A stretch of DNA of 64,000 nucleotides from Achatina immaculata (GCA_009760885.1 CM019710.1:5109186-5173185); one strand, 5' to 3'; shown: positions 32,333 through 43,422, counted from the stretch's first letter. The notes: a model not told the origin generated them from the sequence alone. A program made the numbers and translations.

Positions 32333-32857
32333 TTTTATATTAAAAAGTATTATTTATTGCTGAAGTCAGCGTTGGCTCTAATATCGTCTTATACAACCGA
32401 AACCAACTTTTACACTGTATATCATATTTCTCTGATTACTGTATTTGTTATTGCTCTCGACTCCTATAAAAGAACAGGGGATTTACGTTTTCAGTATTAT
32501 TTAATACTTTTCATATTTTGTTCTTCATTTTGGTCTTACAGGTGTAACATTATCCCAGAGAAGGGAACTCTAAACGCGCATAAAAGCTCTCTGACATCTT
32601 GTTATCTCAGGTGGAAGTTACCTAATATAACAGGTTCTGGAGAGAGACCAATGACGAATAGAAGGAAAACATTTGATTGGTCAGGCGGTTCCCTTGATCA
32701 GTCACACTGGCCCAGTATTGTCGAAATTATTGTTAGAATTCCAGATCAGAGAAAACTGGCTGTCAGCGGAGTAAAAGGGAGGTTTGAGAGTGACAACTGA
32801 GGCAAGTGAGGAAGAAAGAATGTGACCAAAATGTTGCAGCTCTAAGGAAGAAACAGA

Positions 32858-33072
<215 letters not shown>

Positions 33073-33436
33073 CCTTCTTGCTCACATTTTTCAGTATAGT
33101 ATCTTCTCTAAAAGTTCCTCTCATCTTGTTATGTTATATCAGGAATCAGCATATAGAAGTAACAGATGAATCTTCTATATTGCATGCTGAAAAAAAGTTC
33201 TCGGACACCTGACTAGCCGAGCGATAAATAAATTTGTTAAATCTAGCATGACAATAGTTGTTACTCCCACCAACCAATTAATGACTCAATGAGGAAAACA
33301 GAGACAATGATTGTATGCGTAACAACACTGAAACTAGAACAACATTAGAGGACAAGCATTTATTCAAAACAATAAATTGTTAATAGTTTTTTAAAAGACT
33401 TTCTCGTCCTCTCTCTTTGTTATTTGTGTCTAAATT

Positions 33437-34080
33437 CAGGCAGATATCGGATACTACATTGCTGTCTTGTTTTGGTAGATATCGGATATCACATTGCTGT
33501 CTTGTTTTGGCAGATATTGGATATGACATTGATATCTTGTTTTGGCAGATATTGGATATAGCATTGCTGTCTTGTTTTGGCAGATATCGGATATCACATT
33601 GCTGTCTTGTTTTGGCAGATATTGGATATGACATTGATATCTTGTTTTGGCAGATATCGGATATAACATTGCTATCTTGTTTTGGCAGATATCGGATACC
33701 ACATTGCTGTCTTGTTTTGGCAGATATCAGATATAATACTGCTGTCTTGTTTTGGCAGATATCGAATACCACAATGGTGTCTTGTTTTTGCAGATAACGG
33801 ACATAACATTGCTGTCTTGTTTTGGCAGATATCGGATACTACATTGCTGTCTTGTTTTGGCAGATATCGGATATAACATTGCTATCTTATTTTGACAGAT
33901 ATCGGACATATCATTGCTGTCTTGTTTTGGCAGATATCGGATACCACATTGCTGTATTGTTTTGGCAGATATGGGATACCATATTGCTGTCTTGTTTTGG
34001 CAAATATCGGATAAAACATTTCTGTCTTGTTTGAGCGGATATCGGATATAACATTGCTGTCTTGTTTTGGCGGATATCAT
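33437..34080. repeat. 35-bp minisatellite, about 18 units
   Basis: Unit CTTGTTTTGGCAGATATCGG + ATATCACATTGCTGT, with variants of the final 15 bases. A decayed unit reappears at 34289-34345. Repeat-to-repeat continuity without unique spacers excludes a CRISPR-like array. Confidence 0.95.
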
Positions 34081-34470
34081 ATACTAGTAATAAAAATAGA
34101 TAGAGGTGTATGGTTCAGTTTTACAGAACGACAGAAAGAGTAAGGAATGTAAGAAAGAACACAAATGACAGAAAATATGAAAGTAAGATGAGAATGTATA
34201 AACGAAAAACATACAACACTGAATATGTCGGCGTCAGCCTTTTTGAAGGATTACATAAAACAACATATCATATGCTACAATGCTACAATGCTGTCTTGTT
34301 CAGATAGATACCAAATACCACATTTCTGGCTTGTTGCCAGATAAAGCTTGATATAAGTATTATGTAATTCACTCAGAGACATCCTAAAGGTATGTTAACT
34401 CTTTCATCTCCCACAAATAACTGTTAATCCTTAAATCTTTTAAAAAAATAAAGTTCACTATTGATTATTT

Positions 34471-34471
<1 letters not shown>

Positions 34472-34534
<63 letters not shown>
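34472..34534. repeat. (ATC)n microsatellite, retro tail
   Basis: About 21 ATC units adjoining the 3' end of the minus-strand RTE-like fragment. Confidence 0.95.
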
Positions 34535-34720
34535 GTCCTCTGTACTCTCAATGGAGCATAAGGCATCAACAAAGGTCCTCCAGCCAACTATGTCTTGAGC
34601 AAGTCAAGATAGCTCATACCATGTCCTTCCTGCTTCCTTTAGTTCTTCCTGTGTTGTGTGTCTCCATGTCACCAGTGGCCTGCCCCTCTTTTCTTTCCCT
34701 TGAGGTGCAAGTCAATGCAC
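34535..34720 (-). pseudogene. RTE-like 3' end with (TGA)n tail
   Basis: The minus strand encodes a KRRGRPLVTWRHTTQEELKE-type block and ends as VGWRTFVDALCS, then runs into the TGA repeat. Confidence 0.7.
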
Positions 34721-35280
34721 TATTGTAAACAGTGTAAACAACCTGTTGTTAGGACCCGGGACATTAGGCTGTGAACACTAGTTGGTATACAAGTTGTTGC
34801 AAATATATTTTTCAGTTAGTTCGGGATATGTCTCGGTGGGCGAGCCATCGTGTGGTTTTGTGAATGTGATTGGTAATTGATATAGAAGTGTATACTGTGT
34901 TACTGTGCCTTGCATTGATTATGTTGTAAGTGTGTGTGATATGTGGTTGTTTGCTATGACCCCATCGAGCACTCCGTTGTCAGTTAGGTTGAACTGTTGG
35001 CTAACAAGGACCCGGGTTGTGGTGAGATTTTCTTCGAAATTAGGGTTTGGGATCACAATACTTTTGTCCTGTGTGAAGAATTTTATTACTTAATTACCAC
35101 TCTCGTAAGTCCCTCACTTCCCTCGTTCTTTTCCTTACAGTACAGGGGAGTCTTGTGCCCAGTGCCCAGGTCACGGGTACCACATAGGGGGCATTAGTAA
35201 GACATTTCAAATGTAAGTTTAAAACTGGTCTGCTACTTTAAATATAGAATACAACAACAACGCAAAGCGACCAGACACTG
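34721..35280. other. Unassigned region, weak ORFs
   Basis: Contains two overlapping short frames (34905-35093, 34997-35197) and GGACCCGGG-type GC islands. I do not recognise a domain. A fragment of an LTR or of a host exon cannot be excluded. Confidence 0.3.
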
Positions 35281-35560
35281 ACGGTGTCACACGCGGTTTT
35301 GTCCCTTACTTGTGGCAGATCAGATTTTAATGACAGAATCAGCCATGATAGAAACTCTTCAGCAAGTTCCACAAGCAGTCAGCATCTGCCTCCTTCAGAA
35401 CCATCCTACAAAGACGAGCAGAATCATCGTTGTTCTAAACCAGTGTTTCCCAGACTTGTTCGGGCTGTCGCCCCCTTTTCTCTCAGGCCACATCTTCAAC
35501 GCCTCTCCCCCCCCCCCAAAAAAAAAGACTTATACAATGACCTAGGATATAGTTCAAAGT
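35281..35560. other. Possible DNA-transposon-derived end
   Basis: The text CCAGTGTTTCCCAGACTTGT, followed by a CCCCC stretch, resembles hAT/MITE terminal repeats. No partner inverted repeat was found. Confidence 0.25.
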
Positions 35561-35639
35561 TCAAATTTCAGACTCCAGCTTCACTGCCCATATATGCTCC
35601 ACCGCATGCCGCAGCATCCATCCAAGAGTATGTTTGCTC

Positions 35640-36314
35640 ATAGTTCCAGTCAAATGTTGGTTGTTTACGATATGTTTTTCGCCAAACAGTTCAGATTTCC
35701 TGCCAGCACCTTTAATTTGTCCTAGCTCCAGCAGTCGCCTCACAGCTACATTGTTCTTCCATTCCTGCTCTTCATTTTCCCGCAGTCTGACCAGTACAGC
35801 CCTTATCCAGTGACAGTCTGCTGTTTATTTTAGTCTGTCCAGCAAGTCTGTCTGCCACATCACTGCCATGTACTCATGCATGCCCTGGACAGTAAAGCCA
35901 CGTTAGGCTTGTCACAGCTGACTGCCTTAACAGATTAACCCATTCTTTGCGAAGCAAATTCTTCTCAATCTTACGGAGCATACTCTGTGAATCCGTCACA
36001 ATGACACCATTAACCACATCGTGAGAAACTAACCATTCCATCGCCGTCGACACAGCCTCCATTTCCATTCTCATGCTTGAAGTGCTGACTTCAAAGGGTT
36101 CCGAACCCTATGCCACTACTCTTCCATTTCGGTAGTCAACAAAACCCCAACCACTTCTGCTGTTCCGAGTCACTGAGAAATCTGTATATATCACCATGTC
36201 GGGAGACCCACAGAGCTGCTGGATGAGATCTTGAACCCAAAGTTCAACTGTTGCATGCGCCCAGTCTCGACAACCTAGGATATGCATTACAGAACTAAAC
36301 ACTCCAGCTAGCAA
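35640..36314 (-). pseudogene. Retrotransposon RNase H relic
   Basis: Minus-strand frames 36314-36108 and 36074-35874 form one RNase H-like domain. YTDFSVTRNSRSGWGFV retains the first Asp but has lost the usual Gly. MRMEMEAVSTAMEWL supplies Glu, VTDSQSMLRKI the next Asp, and SLTWLYCPGHA the IPGHxG-type block. The remainder (GNDVADRLA-type) is out of frame. The two frames are separated by a short garbled stretch. It differs from the RNase H at 21565-22692, so a second RNase H-bearing family is present. Confidence 0.8.
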
Positions 36315-36353
36315 ACCAGTTTATTTAATAATATGAAGGAGTACATTTATAAC

Positions 36354-36356
<3 letters not shown>

Positions 36357-36398
<42 letters not shown>
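36357..36398. repeat. (CT)n microsatellite, retro tail
   Basis: On the minus strand it is an (AG)n tail following GGTTCAG of the F6 element. Confidence 0.95.
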
Positions 36399-36400
<2 letters not shown>

Positions 36401-38060
36401 CCTTAAGTGCCCAGGGCACATGGGGCTTCCGCAAGGGTTTTCCACAAATGCCTGTCCTTCGCCTTTTTTTCTGCTCTTGCCCAGGTGAGCCCTCTATTGC
36501 TCAACATCCTTTCTGTTGTTCTTCTCCATGTCTCTTTTGGTCTACCCTTACTTCTGTTCCCCTGTGGTGTCCATCTTAGTGCTATTTTTGGTAGTGAGTT
36601 GTCAGTCATTCGGAGCACATGTCCCAACCATCGCCAGCGTCTTTCCTCAATAATTGTTGTCAGTGGTTTCATCTGCATTTCTGCTAATAAGATGTTATTT
36701 CTTATGGTGTTTGGCCAAAATATTTTTCTAATTCTTCGTAAACATTTAGTCTGGAAAGAATTCAACTTGTTTTCTATGGTTTTGGTGATTTTCCAGCATT
36801 CACTTCCATAGAGTAGTACACTTAGAACATTACTCTTAAATATCCTGATTTTCATATTTATGCTTAGTTTTTTTTATTTCCATATAGTCTGCAGCATTGC
36901 AAAAGCCTGGTTTGCTCTAGTAAGTCTGCTGTTGATTTCCTCTGTGCTGTCTCCATTTTCTACTACTCTGCTGTCAAGGTATACAAATTCATTGACCTCC
37001 TCCACTAACTTGTTATCTACTCTGAGTACATTTCTGTTGTTCACATTTTGCTTCATTAACTTTGTCTTTCCTACGTTGATCTTTAGTCGTATGTTGTTTG
37101 CATTCTGAGTTAGCTTGTTTATTTTATCTTGCATATCTTTGTGACTGCTTGATAATAGACAAATGTCGTCCGCAAAGTCAAGGTCCTCCAGCACTGTGTC
37201 AAGGGCCCATTGTAATCCTCTGCGTTTGTCTGATGTTGCCTCCTTCATTAACCAGTCTACTGCCAAGATAAATAATGTTGGTGATAGTACACATCCCTGT
37301 TTCACTCCTGTTTGTACCCTAAAGCTGCTGGAGGTATGTTCTCCACAAGATAACTTTGCACTGAAAACCCTCGTATAGGGCTTTGATTACATTAACTATT
37401 TTATGGGGGAGGCCATGCTATCTTAGGATTTTCCACAGTGCATCTCTGTTGACACTGTCAAAGGCTTTCTCAAAATCTATGAATAATGCATATGTTGTGC
37501 TATGCCACTCATTTGTCTGTTCTAATATTTGTCTAAGTACAAATATGTGGTCTATGCATGATCTTCCTTTACTAAATCCTGCCTGCTCTTTCCGAAGTTT
37601 TTCCTCAAGTGTTGGTACAATTCTGTTGATGATTATTCTGCAAAATACTTTACTGGTGAGTGGCAGTAGGGTAATGCCTCTCCAGTTCCCGCAATCTCGG
37701 AGGTCACCCTTCTTTGGTAGTTTAACTATAAGCCCAGTTTTCCACTCCTCTGGGGCTTTTTCTAGATCCCAAATTTGTTGTAATATCCGGCAAAGTTGTT
37801 TTGGTGTTTCTGTTTCTTCTGCTTTCAACATCTCAGCAGTCACTTCATCTTCACCTGGTGCCCTGTCTGATTTTAGCTTCTTTATCGCCTCCTTTACTTC
37901 ATTTATTGTTATTGGTCCTGTATTGATGTTTAGCTCCGTTTTTGCTTCAAGTATATCTATTGTTTGTGCTGCTTGTGTTCTGTTTAGTAGGGTGTTAAAG
38001 TGTTCCCTCCATCTTTCAATTTCCTACTGCATTATTTTATCAACTTTTAATGTGATGGAT
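36399..38060 (-). pseudogene. RTE-like reverse transcriptase (family F6), RT to 3' end
   Basis: Minus-strand frames 37843-37418, 37305-36874 and 36855-36403 together cover fingers to C-terminus. APGEDEVTAEMLK, GNWRGITLLPLTSKVFCRII, QAGFSKGRSCIDHIFVLRQI, LFIDFEKAFDSVN, GCVLSPTLFILAVDWLM and the catalytic FADD (DLDFADDICLLSS), then GKTKLMKQ, LLYGSECWKI, RRWRWLGHVLRM and GRPKETWRRTTERML. At least two frame breaks separate the blocks. The longest retained RTE-like copy in the window. Copies of its 3' end are at 27406-27514 and 41796-42219. Confidence 0.9.
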
Positions 38061-38104
38061 GAGTCTCATGTAGGGAAACAAGTTGTATCAATATCAGATT
38101 GAAA

Positions 38105-39800
38105 AGTGCTAAGAAGGAAGCTATTACTGTCCCCGTCTAAGAAGGAAAGTATTACTGCTCCCTTTTAAGAAGAAAGGTATTATGCTCCCGTCTAAGAAGG
38201 AAAGTATTACTGCCCCCGTCAAAGAAGAAATGTATTACTGGCCCCGTCTAAGAAGGAAGGTATTACTGCCTCTTGTCTAAGAAGGAAATTATTATTCCCC
38301 CCGTCTAAGAAGGAATGTAATACTACCCCCGTCTAAGAAGGAATGTATTACTACCCCCGTCTAAGAATGAAAGTATTACTACCCACGTCTAAGAAGGAAG
38401 ATATTACTGCCCCCGTCTAAGAAGGAAAGTATTACTACCCCCGTCTAAGAAGGAAGGTATTACTACCCCCGTCTAAGAAGGAAGATATTACTGCCCCCGT
38501 CTAAGAAGGAAGGTATTACTACCCCCGTCTAAGAAGGAAAGTATTACTACCCCCGTCTAAGAAGGAAGGTATTACTACCCCCGTCTAAGAAGGAAGATAT
38601 TACTGCCCCCGTCTAAGAAGGAAGGTATTACTACCCCCGTCTAAGAAGGAAAGTATTACTACCCCCGTCTAAGAAGGAAGATATTACTACCCCGTCTAAG
38701 AAGGAAAGTATTACTACCCACGTCTAAGAAGGAAAGTATTACTACCCCGTCTAAGAATGAAAGTATTACTACCCACGTCTAAGAAGGAAAGTATTACTAC
38801 CCCCGTCTAAGAAGGAAAGTATTACTACCCCCGTCTAAAAAGGAAAGTATTACTACCCCCGTCTAAGAAGGAAGGTATTACTACCCCCGTCTAAGAAGGA
38901 AGATATTACTGCCCTCGTCTAAGAAGGAAAGTATTACTACCCCGTCTAAGAAGGAAGGTATTACTACCCCGTCTAAGAAGGAAGGTATTACTACCCCGTC
39001 TAAGAAGGAAGATATTACTGCCCCCGTCTAAGAAGGAAAGTATTACTACCCCCGTCTAAGAAGGAAGGTATTACTACCCCCGTCTAAGTAGCAAGGTATT
39101 ACTACCCCCGTCTAAGAAGGAAGGTATTACTACCCCCGTCTAAGTAGAAAGGTATTACTGCCCCCGTCTAAGAAGGAAGATATTATTGCCCCGTTTAAGA
39201 AGGAATGTATTTCTACCCCCGTCTAAGAAGGAAGGTATTACTACCCCGTCTAAGAAGGAAGGTATTACTATCCCCGTCTACGAAGGAAGGTATTACTACC
39301 CCCGTCTAAGAAGGAAGGTATTACAACCTCGTCTAAGAAGGAAGGTATTACTACCCCCGTCTAAGAAGGAATTATTACTACCCCCGTCTCAGAAGGAAGG
39401 CATTACTGCCCTCGTCTAAGAAGGAAGGTATTACTACCCCCGTTTAAGAAGGAAGGCATTACTACCCCCGTTTAAGAAGGAAGGTATTACTACCCCCGTC
39501 TAAGAAGGAAGGTATTACTACCCCCATCTAAGAAGGAAGGTATTACTGCCCCCGTCTAAGAAGGAAGGTATTACTACCCCTGTCTAAGAATATTACTACC
39601 CCCGTCTAAGAAGTAATGTATTACTACCCCCGTCTAAGAAGGAAGGTATTACTACCCCCGTCTAAGAAGGAAGGTATTACTACCCCCGTCTAAGAAGGAA
39701 GGTATTACTACCCCCGTCTAAGAAGTAATGTATTACTACCCCTGTCTAAGAAGGAAGGTATTACTACCCCCGTCTAAGAAGGAAGGTATTACTATCCCCT
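38105..39800. repeat. 28-bp satellite array, about 60 units
   Basis: Unit GTCTAAGAAGGAAAGTATTA + CTACCCCC, with 27-bp forms having one C fewer. Sub-variants (AAGTATT, AGGTATT, AGATATT; CTGCCCCC versus CTACCCCC) recur in blocks, suggesting local amplification. It runs into a degenerate edge at 38100 next to the F6 element. No protein is supported; the 77-codon frame at 39186-39419 is repeat-derived. Confidence 0.97.
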
Positions 39801-39874
39801 TCTGATGCTTCGTTTTTCCTCAATGTCCCCTACAACCCTTTTTTTTCCTCTTCGCCCCTCTCACCCCACTGACA

Positions 39875-40050
39875 TTTTTTATTTCACCGCCCTCCCTCTA
39901 CTGATCCTTTTTTCTTTCACCGCCCTCCCTCTACTGATCCTTTTTTCTTTCACCGCCCTCCCTCTACTGATCCTTTTTTCTTTCACCGCCCTCCCTCTAC
40001 TGATCTTTTTTTCTTTCACTGCCCTCCCCCTACTGATCATTTTTCTTTCA
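39875..40050. repeat. 33-bp tandem repeat, about 5 units
   Basis: Unit CTGATCCTTTTTTCTTTCAC + CGCCCTCCCTCTA. Confidence 0.95.
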
Positions 40051-40276
40051 CGCCCATTTGGTCCTTTCGAGCTCCCAGAGAAAGGATTGGGGGGTGGGTC
40101 GCGTTTTAGCCCAATTTGTTTAAAATCTTTCTAAACCGTCTTTTACACACTCAGAATAGAAACAGAAGACTAACAAGGTTTAAAGAAGGCATTATGACAT
40201 ACTTCTACAAATAAATTTGGAAATTCCAGAGAAATGTCCTACTCGTACAGAACGATAAAAGGTCAAAGTTCAAATG
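40051..40276. other. 3' flank of GPCR C
   Basis: No repeat or gene recognised. A GGGTGGGTCGCG stretch at 40090-40101 resembles hAT ends, but alone it is not evidence. Confidence 0.4.
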
Positions 40277-41380
40277 TCAGATTTTATGCCAGTTTGCACT
40301 ACAAGGAAAGAAGCAAAATTTGGCAAAAGCGCGATTATAGTTGGAGCCAAGTTTGAAGTAAACTACAAAACTGGATGAACAGCAGAAGGTCCCAAAAAGT
40401 GTTCCAAAGTGCCACATTTCGTGATTCAGTATCGTACGCGCCAGGTTTTCCTCCGTCAGCGTGTAGTAAGCGAAAACGGATATAAACTTTGGAATACAAC
40501 AGACCAATGAAATTATAGACAAAGCCAAAACTACCGTCACAAGTTTCTTTTCTTTGGCAGAGAGTTTCGCCATTTTCCTGGCCAGGTTTGACCCCGTTTG
40601 ATTTTCTGTTGGATTGTCCAGGTTGGCTTCCATCAGACGCACGGACGAGGAGATTTTGAGGGCGTATATCATCCAAATTGTGCAGAGGAGGATAAGACTT
40701 TGTGAAATTAATGAAAGAATCACGGATGTGGACACATCAACTGCTAGTTCTGTATCCCTGGAGATAGCAGAGATCAGTTTAGCTATCACATACTCCGGTT
40801 CTTCAGCAAAGTACGTAAATGATTCCGACGAGCTATTTTTGACCACTACGCGCATGCCCAGAAACACCGGAAAATATATACCCACGTGCACGATGTATAT
40901 GGTTGCTATGACAACACAGCACCGAACTCTCGTAAAAACCTCCCTCACCTGGAACGGAGAAACGACACAAAAGCATCTCTCGACTGAAATCATCGCCGTT
41001 ATCCAACAGGAAATGAGAAAAGTGCAAGTTCTAGACCACCCGAAGGCGTTGTAGCAGACGGAACTTATTTTAAAAGGGTTTTCCCGGTGGAGGATTGCCA
41101 ACCCGTCGCAGATGCATCTGCCGAACGTGGCCACAACAACAATGAAGTCTGTCAAGGACAGGGCGAAGAGGCCAACGCTCATGCTGTCCTTCATGCCTAT
41201 GCTAATGAACACAGCCACGTTCAACACGTTGCTGACCACGCCGATGACCGCGGCTGCGCCTTGGACGACGACAAACAGCGATGTTTCCACCAAGTTTAAG
41301 ACGTCTTTGTTAATGGCGTCTTTCTCGCTGTAAACAAGGACAGTCCAGCTCTCCAGAGTTGCTTCTGTGCTGGTGTACAT
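40277..41380 (-). CDS. Class A GPCR, chemosensory-like receptor (GPCR C)
   Basis: Intronless 367-residue receptor, roughly half identical to GPCR A and B with the same layout. Landmarks: N51 in TM1, D78 in TM2 (SLTDFIVV), E134-R135-C136 after TM3, SPFQVREVF in intracellular loop 2, an NSS sequon at 182-184 in loop 2, CCIPKF in TM6, and a TM7 SSFVVYF in which the usual Asn of (N)PxxY is Ser. As in A and B, no cysteine is seen in the second extracellular loop. A Cys at 109 is one position from the normal disulphide partner. The ATG at 41380 matches the N-terminal length of A and B; the frame extends 20 codons upstream to 41440 without similarity. No lesion. Presumably an older duplicate of the same locus; ligand unknown. 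Confidence 0.87.
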   Translation of the reverse strand: MYTSTEATLESWTVLVYSEKDAINKDVLNLVETSLFVVVQGAAAVIGVVSNVLNVAVFISIGMKDSMSVGLFALSLTDFIVVVATFGRCICDGLAILHRENPFKISSVCYNAFGWSRTCTFLISCWITAMISVERCFCVVSPFQVREVFTRVRCCVVIATIYIVHVGIYFPVFLGMRVVVKNSSSESFTYFAEEPEYVIAKLISAISRDTELAVDVSTSVILSLISQSLILLCTIWMIYALKISSSVRLMEANLDNPTENQTGSNLARKMAKLSAKEKKLVTVVLALSIISLVCCIPKFISVFAYYTLTEENLARTILNHEMWHFGTLFGTFCCSSSFVVYFKLGSNYNRAFAKFCFFPCSANWHKI

Positions 41381-41440
41381 TGTTTTCACCAAAGTCCGGG
41401 ATTTCCCGATGAAGTTTTGAAAAACATGAACACTCATCAA

Positions 41441-41720
41441 CGTAACGGAACAATAAATAAATAAATTGTTATAAGTCGAATAGGATACCTAAGAAATATA
41501 AACTTTTTTTTTTTTTTTTAGTTTTGTACAGATAAATTAAACGAAGAAACAATTATTGTAAAACAGAACTTAACCGCTTTTTTTCTCCCTGAAATTTTAT
41601 ACAAGTTTTATAGAGAGAGATAAAACAAGATCACAAAACGTAGTGAACGTTTTCGATATATCTCGCTCTTAATTTGTTTTGTTTTTTTTTCACCAATTTT
41701 ATTAGAAAATTTTCCTAAAA
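41441..41720. other. 5' flank of GPCR C, AT-rich
   Basis: T-runs at 41506-41519 and 41682-41689. No shared block with the A/B upstream flank was found by eye. Confidence 0.4.
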
Positions 41721-41727
41721 TAAAATT

Positions 41728-41731
41728 ATAT

Positions 41732-41794
<63 letters not shown>
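41728..41794. repeat. (AT)n microsatellite, left of F6 copy
   Basis: Near-pure TA run flanking the F6 fragment; another TA run is on its right. Confidence 0.95.
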
Positions 41795-41795
<1 letters not shown>

Positions 41796-42219
41796 ATGGA
41801 AGTGAATGCTGGAAAATCACCAAAACCATAGAAAAGTTGAATTCTTTCCAGACTAAATGTTTACGTAGAATTAAAAAAATATTTTGGCCAAGATGTTATT
41901 TCTTATGGTGATAAGAAATAACATCTTATTGGCAGAAATGCAGATGAAACCACTGACAACAATTATTGAGGAAAGACGCTGGCGATGGTTGGGACATGTG
42001 CTCCGAATGACGGACAACTCACTACCGAAAATAGCACTAAGATGGACACCACAGGGGAGCAGAAGTAAGGGTAGACCAAAAGAGACACGGAGAAGAACAA
42101 CAGAAAGGATGTTGAGCAATAGAGGGCTCACCTGGGCAAGAGCAGAAAAAAAAGGCGAAAGACAGGCATTTATGGAAAACCCTTGCGGAAGCCCCATGTG
42201 CCCTGGGCACTTAAGGTTC

Positions 42220-42256
<37 letters not shown>
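41796..42256 (+). pseudogene. RTE-like (family F6) 3' fragment inside an (AT)n tract
   Basis: The plus strand encodes a YGSECWKITKT-type block, then from 41884 PLTTIIEERRWRWLGHVLRM and GRPKETRRRTTERML, ending GGTTCAG followed by (AT)n at 42222-42256. A 17-bp hairpin at 41890-41927 replaces a few bases present in the copy at 36.7 kb. A sister of 36399-38060. Confidence 0.88.
41890..41927. repeat. Perfect 17-bp inverted repeat within F6 copy
   Basis: Arms 41890-41906 and 41911-41927 with GGTG loop. The left arm plus loop is the reverse complement of the element's own CACCATAAGAAATAACATCTT region, so it is a local fold-back duplication. Confidence 0.95.
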
Positions 42257-42260
<4 letters not shown>

Positions 42261-43370
42261 TTTCTTTCTATGCTAAAATCATGAAATTAAAATAATTTCT
42301 CCCGTTATTTTTGTACCAAGTTACTTCGCAGAACAGATTGCCGCGCGCTTGCGCTTTATAATTGAGTCCCACGTTCCGAAGATTACTGCGCGCTTGCACT
42401 GTCCATAGTACGAGGTATATCAGTTGTTAGACCCAACTGTGTGTGTACTCTGCGGTACAAATTATTGAAAAACGTCTCTTTGAACTTAACGTCGACATTG
42501 TAAAAAAAAAGTCTTCGATTTTCGGTACTTTCACAGGTTTACACATCTGACTGCAGCTGTGAATTTCCAAGACTGTGAAACCGTGATAATTTGTTTGATA
42601 ATTTAGGATAAGGATAAATTTTTAAATAATCTTCTAGAGCATGTCAGAAAATTGTATCATTTGTGGGCAAATTATTATCCGTTTACATAAATCTTCAAGA
42701 ATTATCGATTTTGATATTTCTTTCTTTTTTTTTTGTCGTAAGAAAGGAAGGATACATTATTTTTGTACCCGATCAAGAAAGTTTTTGGGTCCATCGATTT
42801 ATGACTGGATAAAAAAAAAACCCAGAAAAGACGTTTTCAGTGGCTAAGTGAATTAGTGGACTCTTGTCTGATGGCAATGATCAGGCAGACTTACGATTCA
42901 ACAATGGCGGGTGTAAATCGCATCTGCCGTTTCAAGCTCTCGCAAGCAACAGTCTGGCTGTTATGATATTCGATGCGGGAGTTGGATTTCTGCGCTGTCG
43001 GTCGAAAGTGCTTGCGTCCTGTGGTGGCTCATCACTGACTGAGTTGGTGCCAACAGCGACGCATGGACGCGTCAGATGAGGAAGTGTCGTCATTTCTTTC
43101 AAGATGGAGGTCGGCTCAGTGCGGCGAGCGAGTGAGATGGTTGCTATGGCACCGCTGTGAGCTGTGAACTTCGCATGAAGAGCATTGATAAGTTAAATGT
43201 AGGGAGATTCTCAACAGGGCATAAGCATGTAGTTGCCAGATGCTTAGATTCCACATATCATTGTCAGATCAGTTTTTTTTCCTCTCTCTCACAGTCACTA
43301 GCTTCAACTGTCGTCTTATTTAATGTATATGATACTGGCCTATGAGTTGTTTTTTTAAGCCCAGTTCTCA
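42257..43370. other. Unassigned region with a small Cys-containing ORF
   Basis: A 68-codon plus-strand frame (42641-42847) begins with a CIICGQ motif. Downstream are GC-richer stretches (42860-43160) without a long frame. Could hold exons of a host gene or a decayed transposon. I do not recognise it. Confidence 0.3.
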
Positions 43371-43399
43371 CGATTAGCAACAGACTGTACAAATGACAC

Positions 43400-43422
43400 A
43401 CCTCTCTCTCTCTCTCTCTCTG
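43400..43422. repeat. (CT)n microsatellite
   Basis: Short pure CT run. Confidence 0.9.

Larger units (their letters stand above)
28040..32650 (+). repeat. Segmental duplication, copy 2 (expanded)
   Basis: Direct-orientation partner of 12650-15310. It is longer because of two minisatellites (30540-31150 and 31674-32332), a larger (TAG)n region and an RTE-like fragment at 31145-31420. Confidence 0.8.

Noticed and set aside
33437..34080. CRISPR-like array
   Set aside because: Repeats are contiguous 35-bp units without unique spacers, and the genome is eukaryotic. Same for 38105-39800 and 62236-62770.
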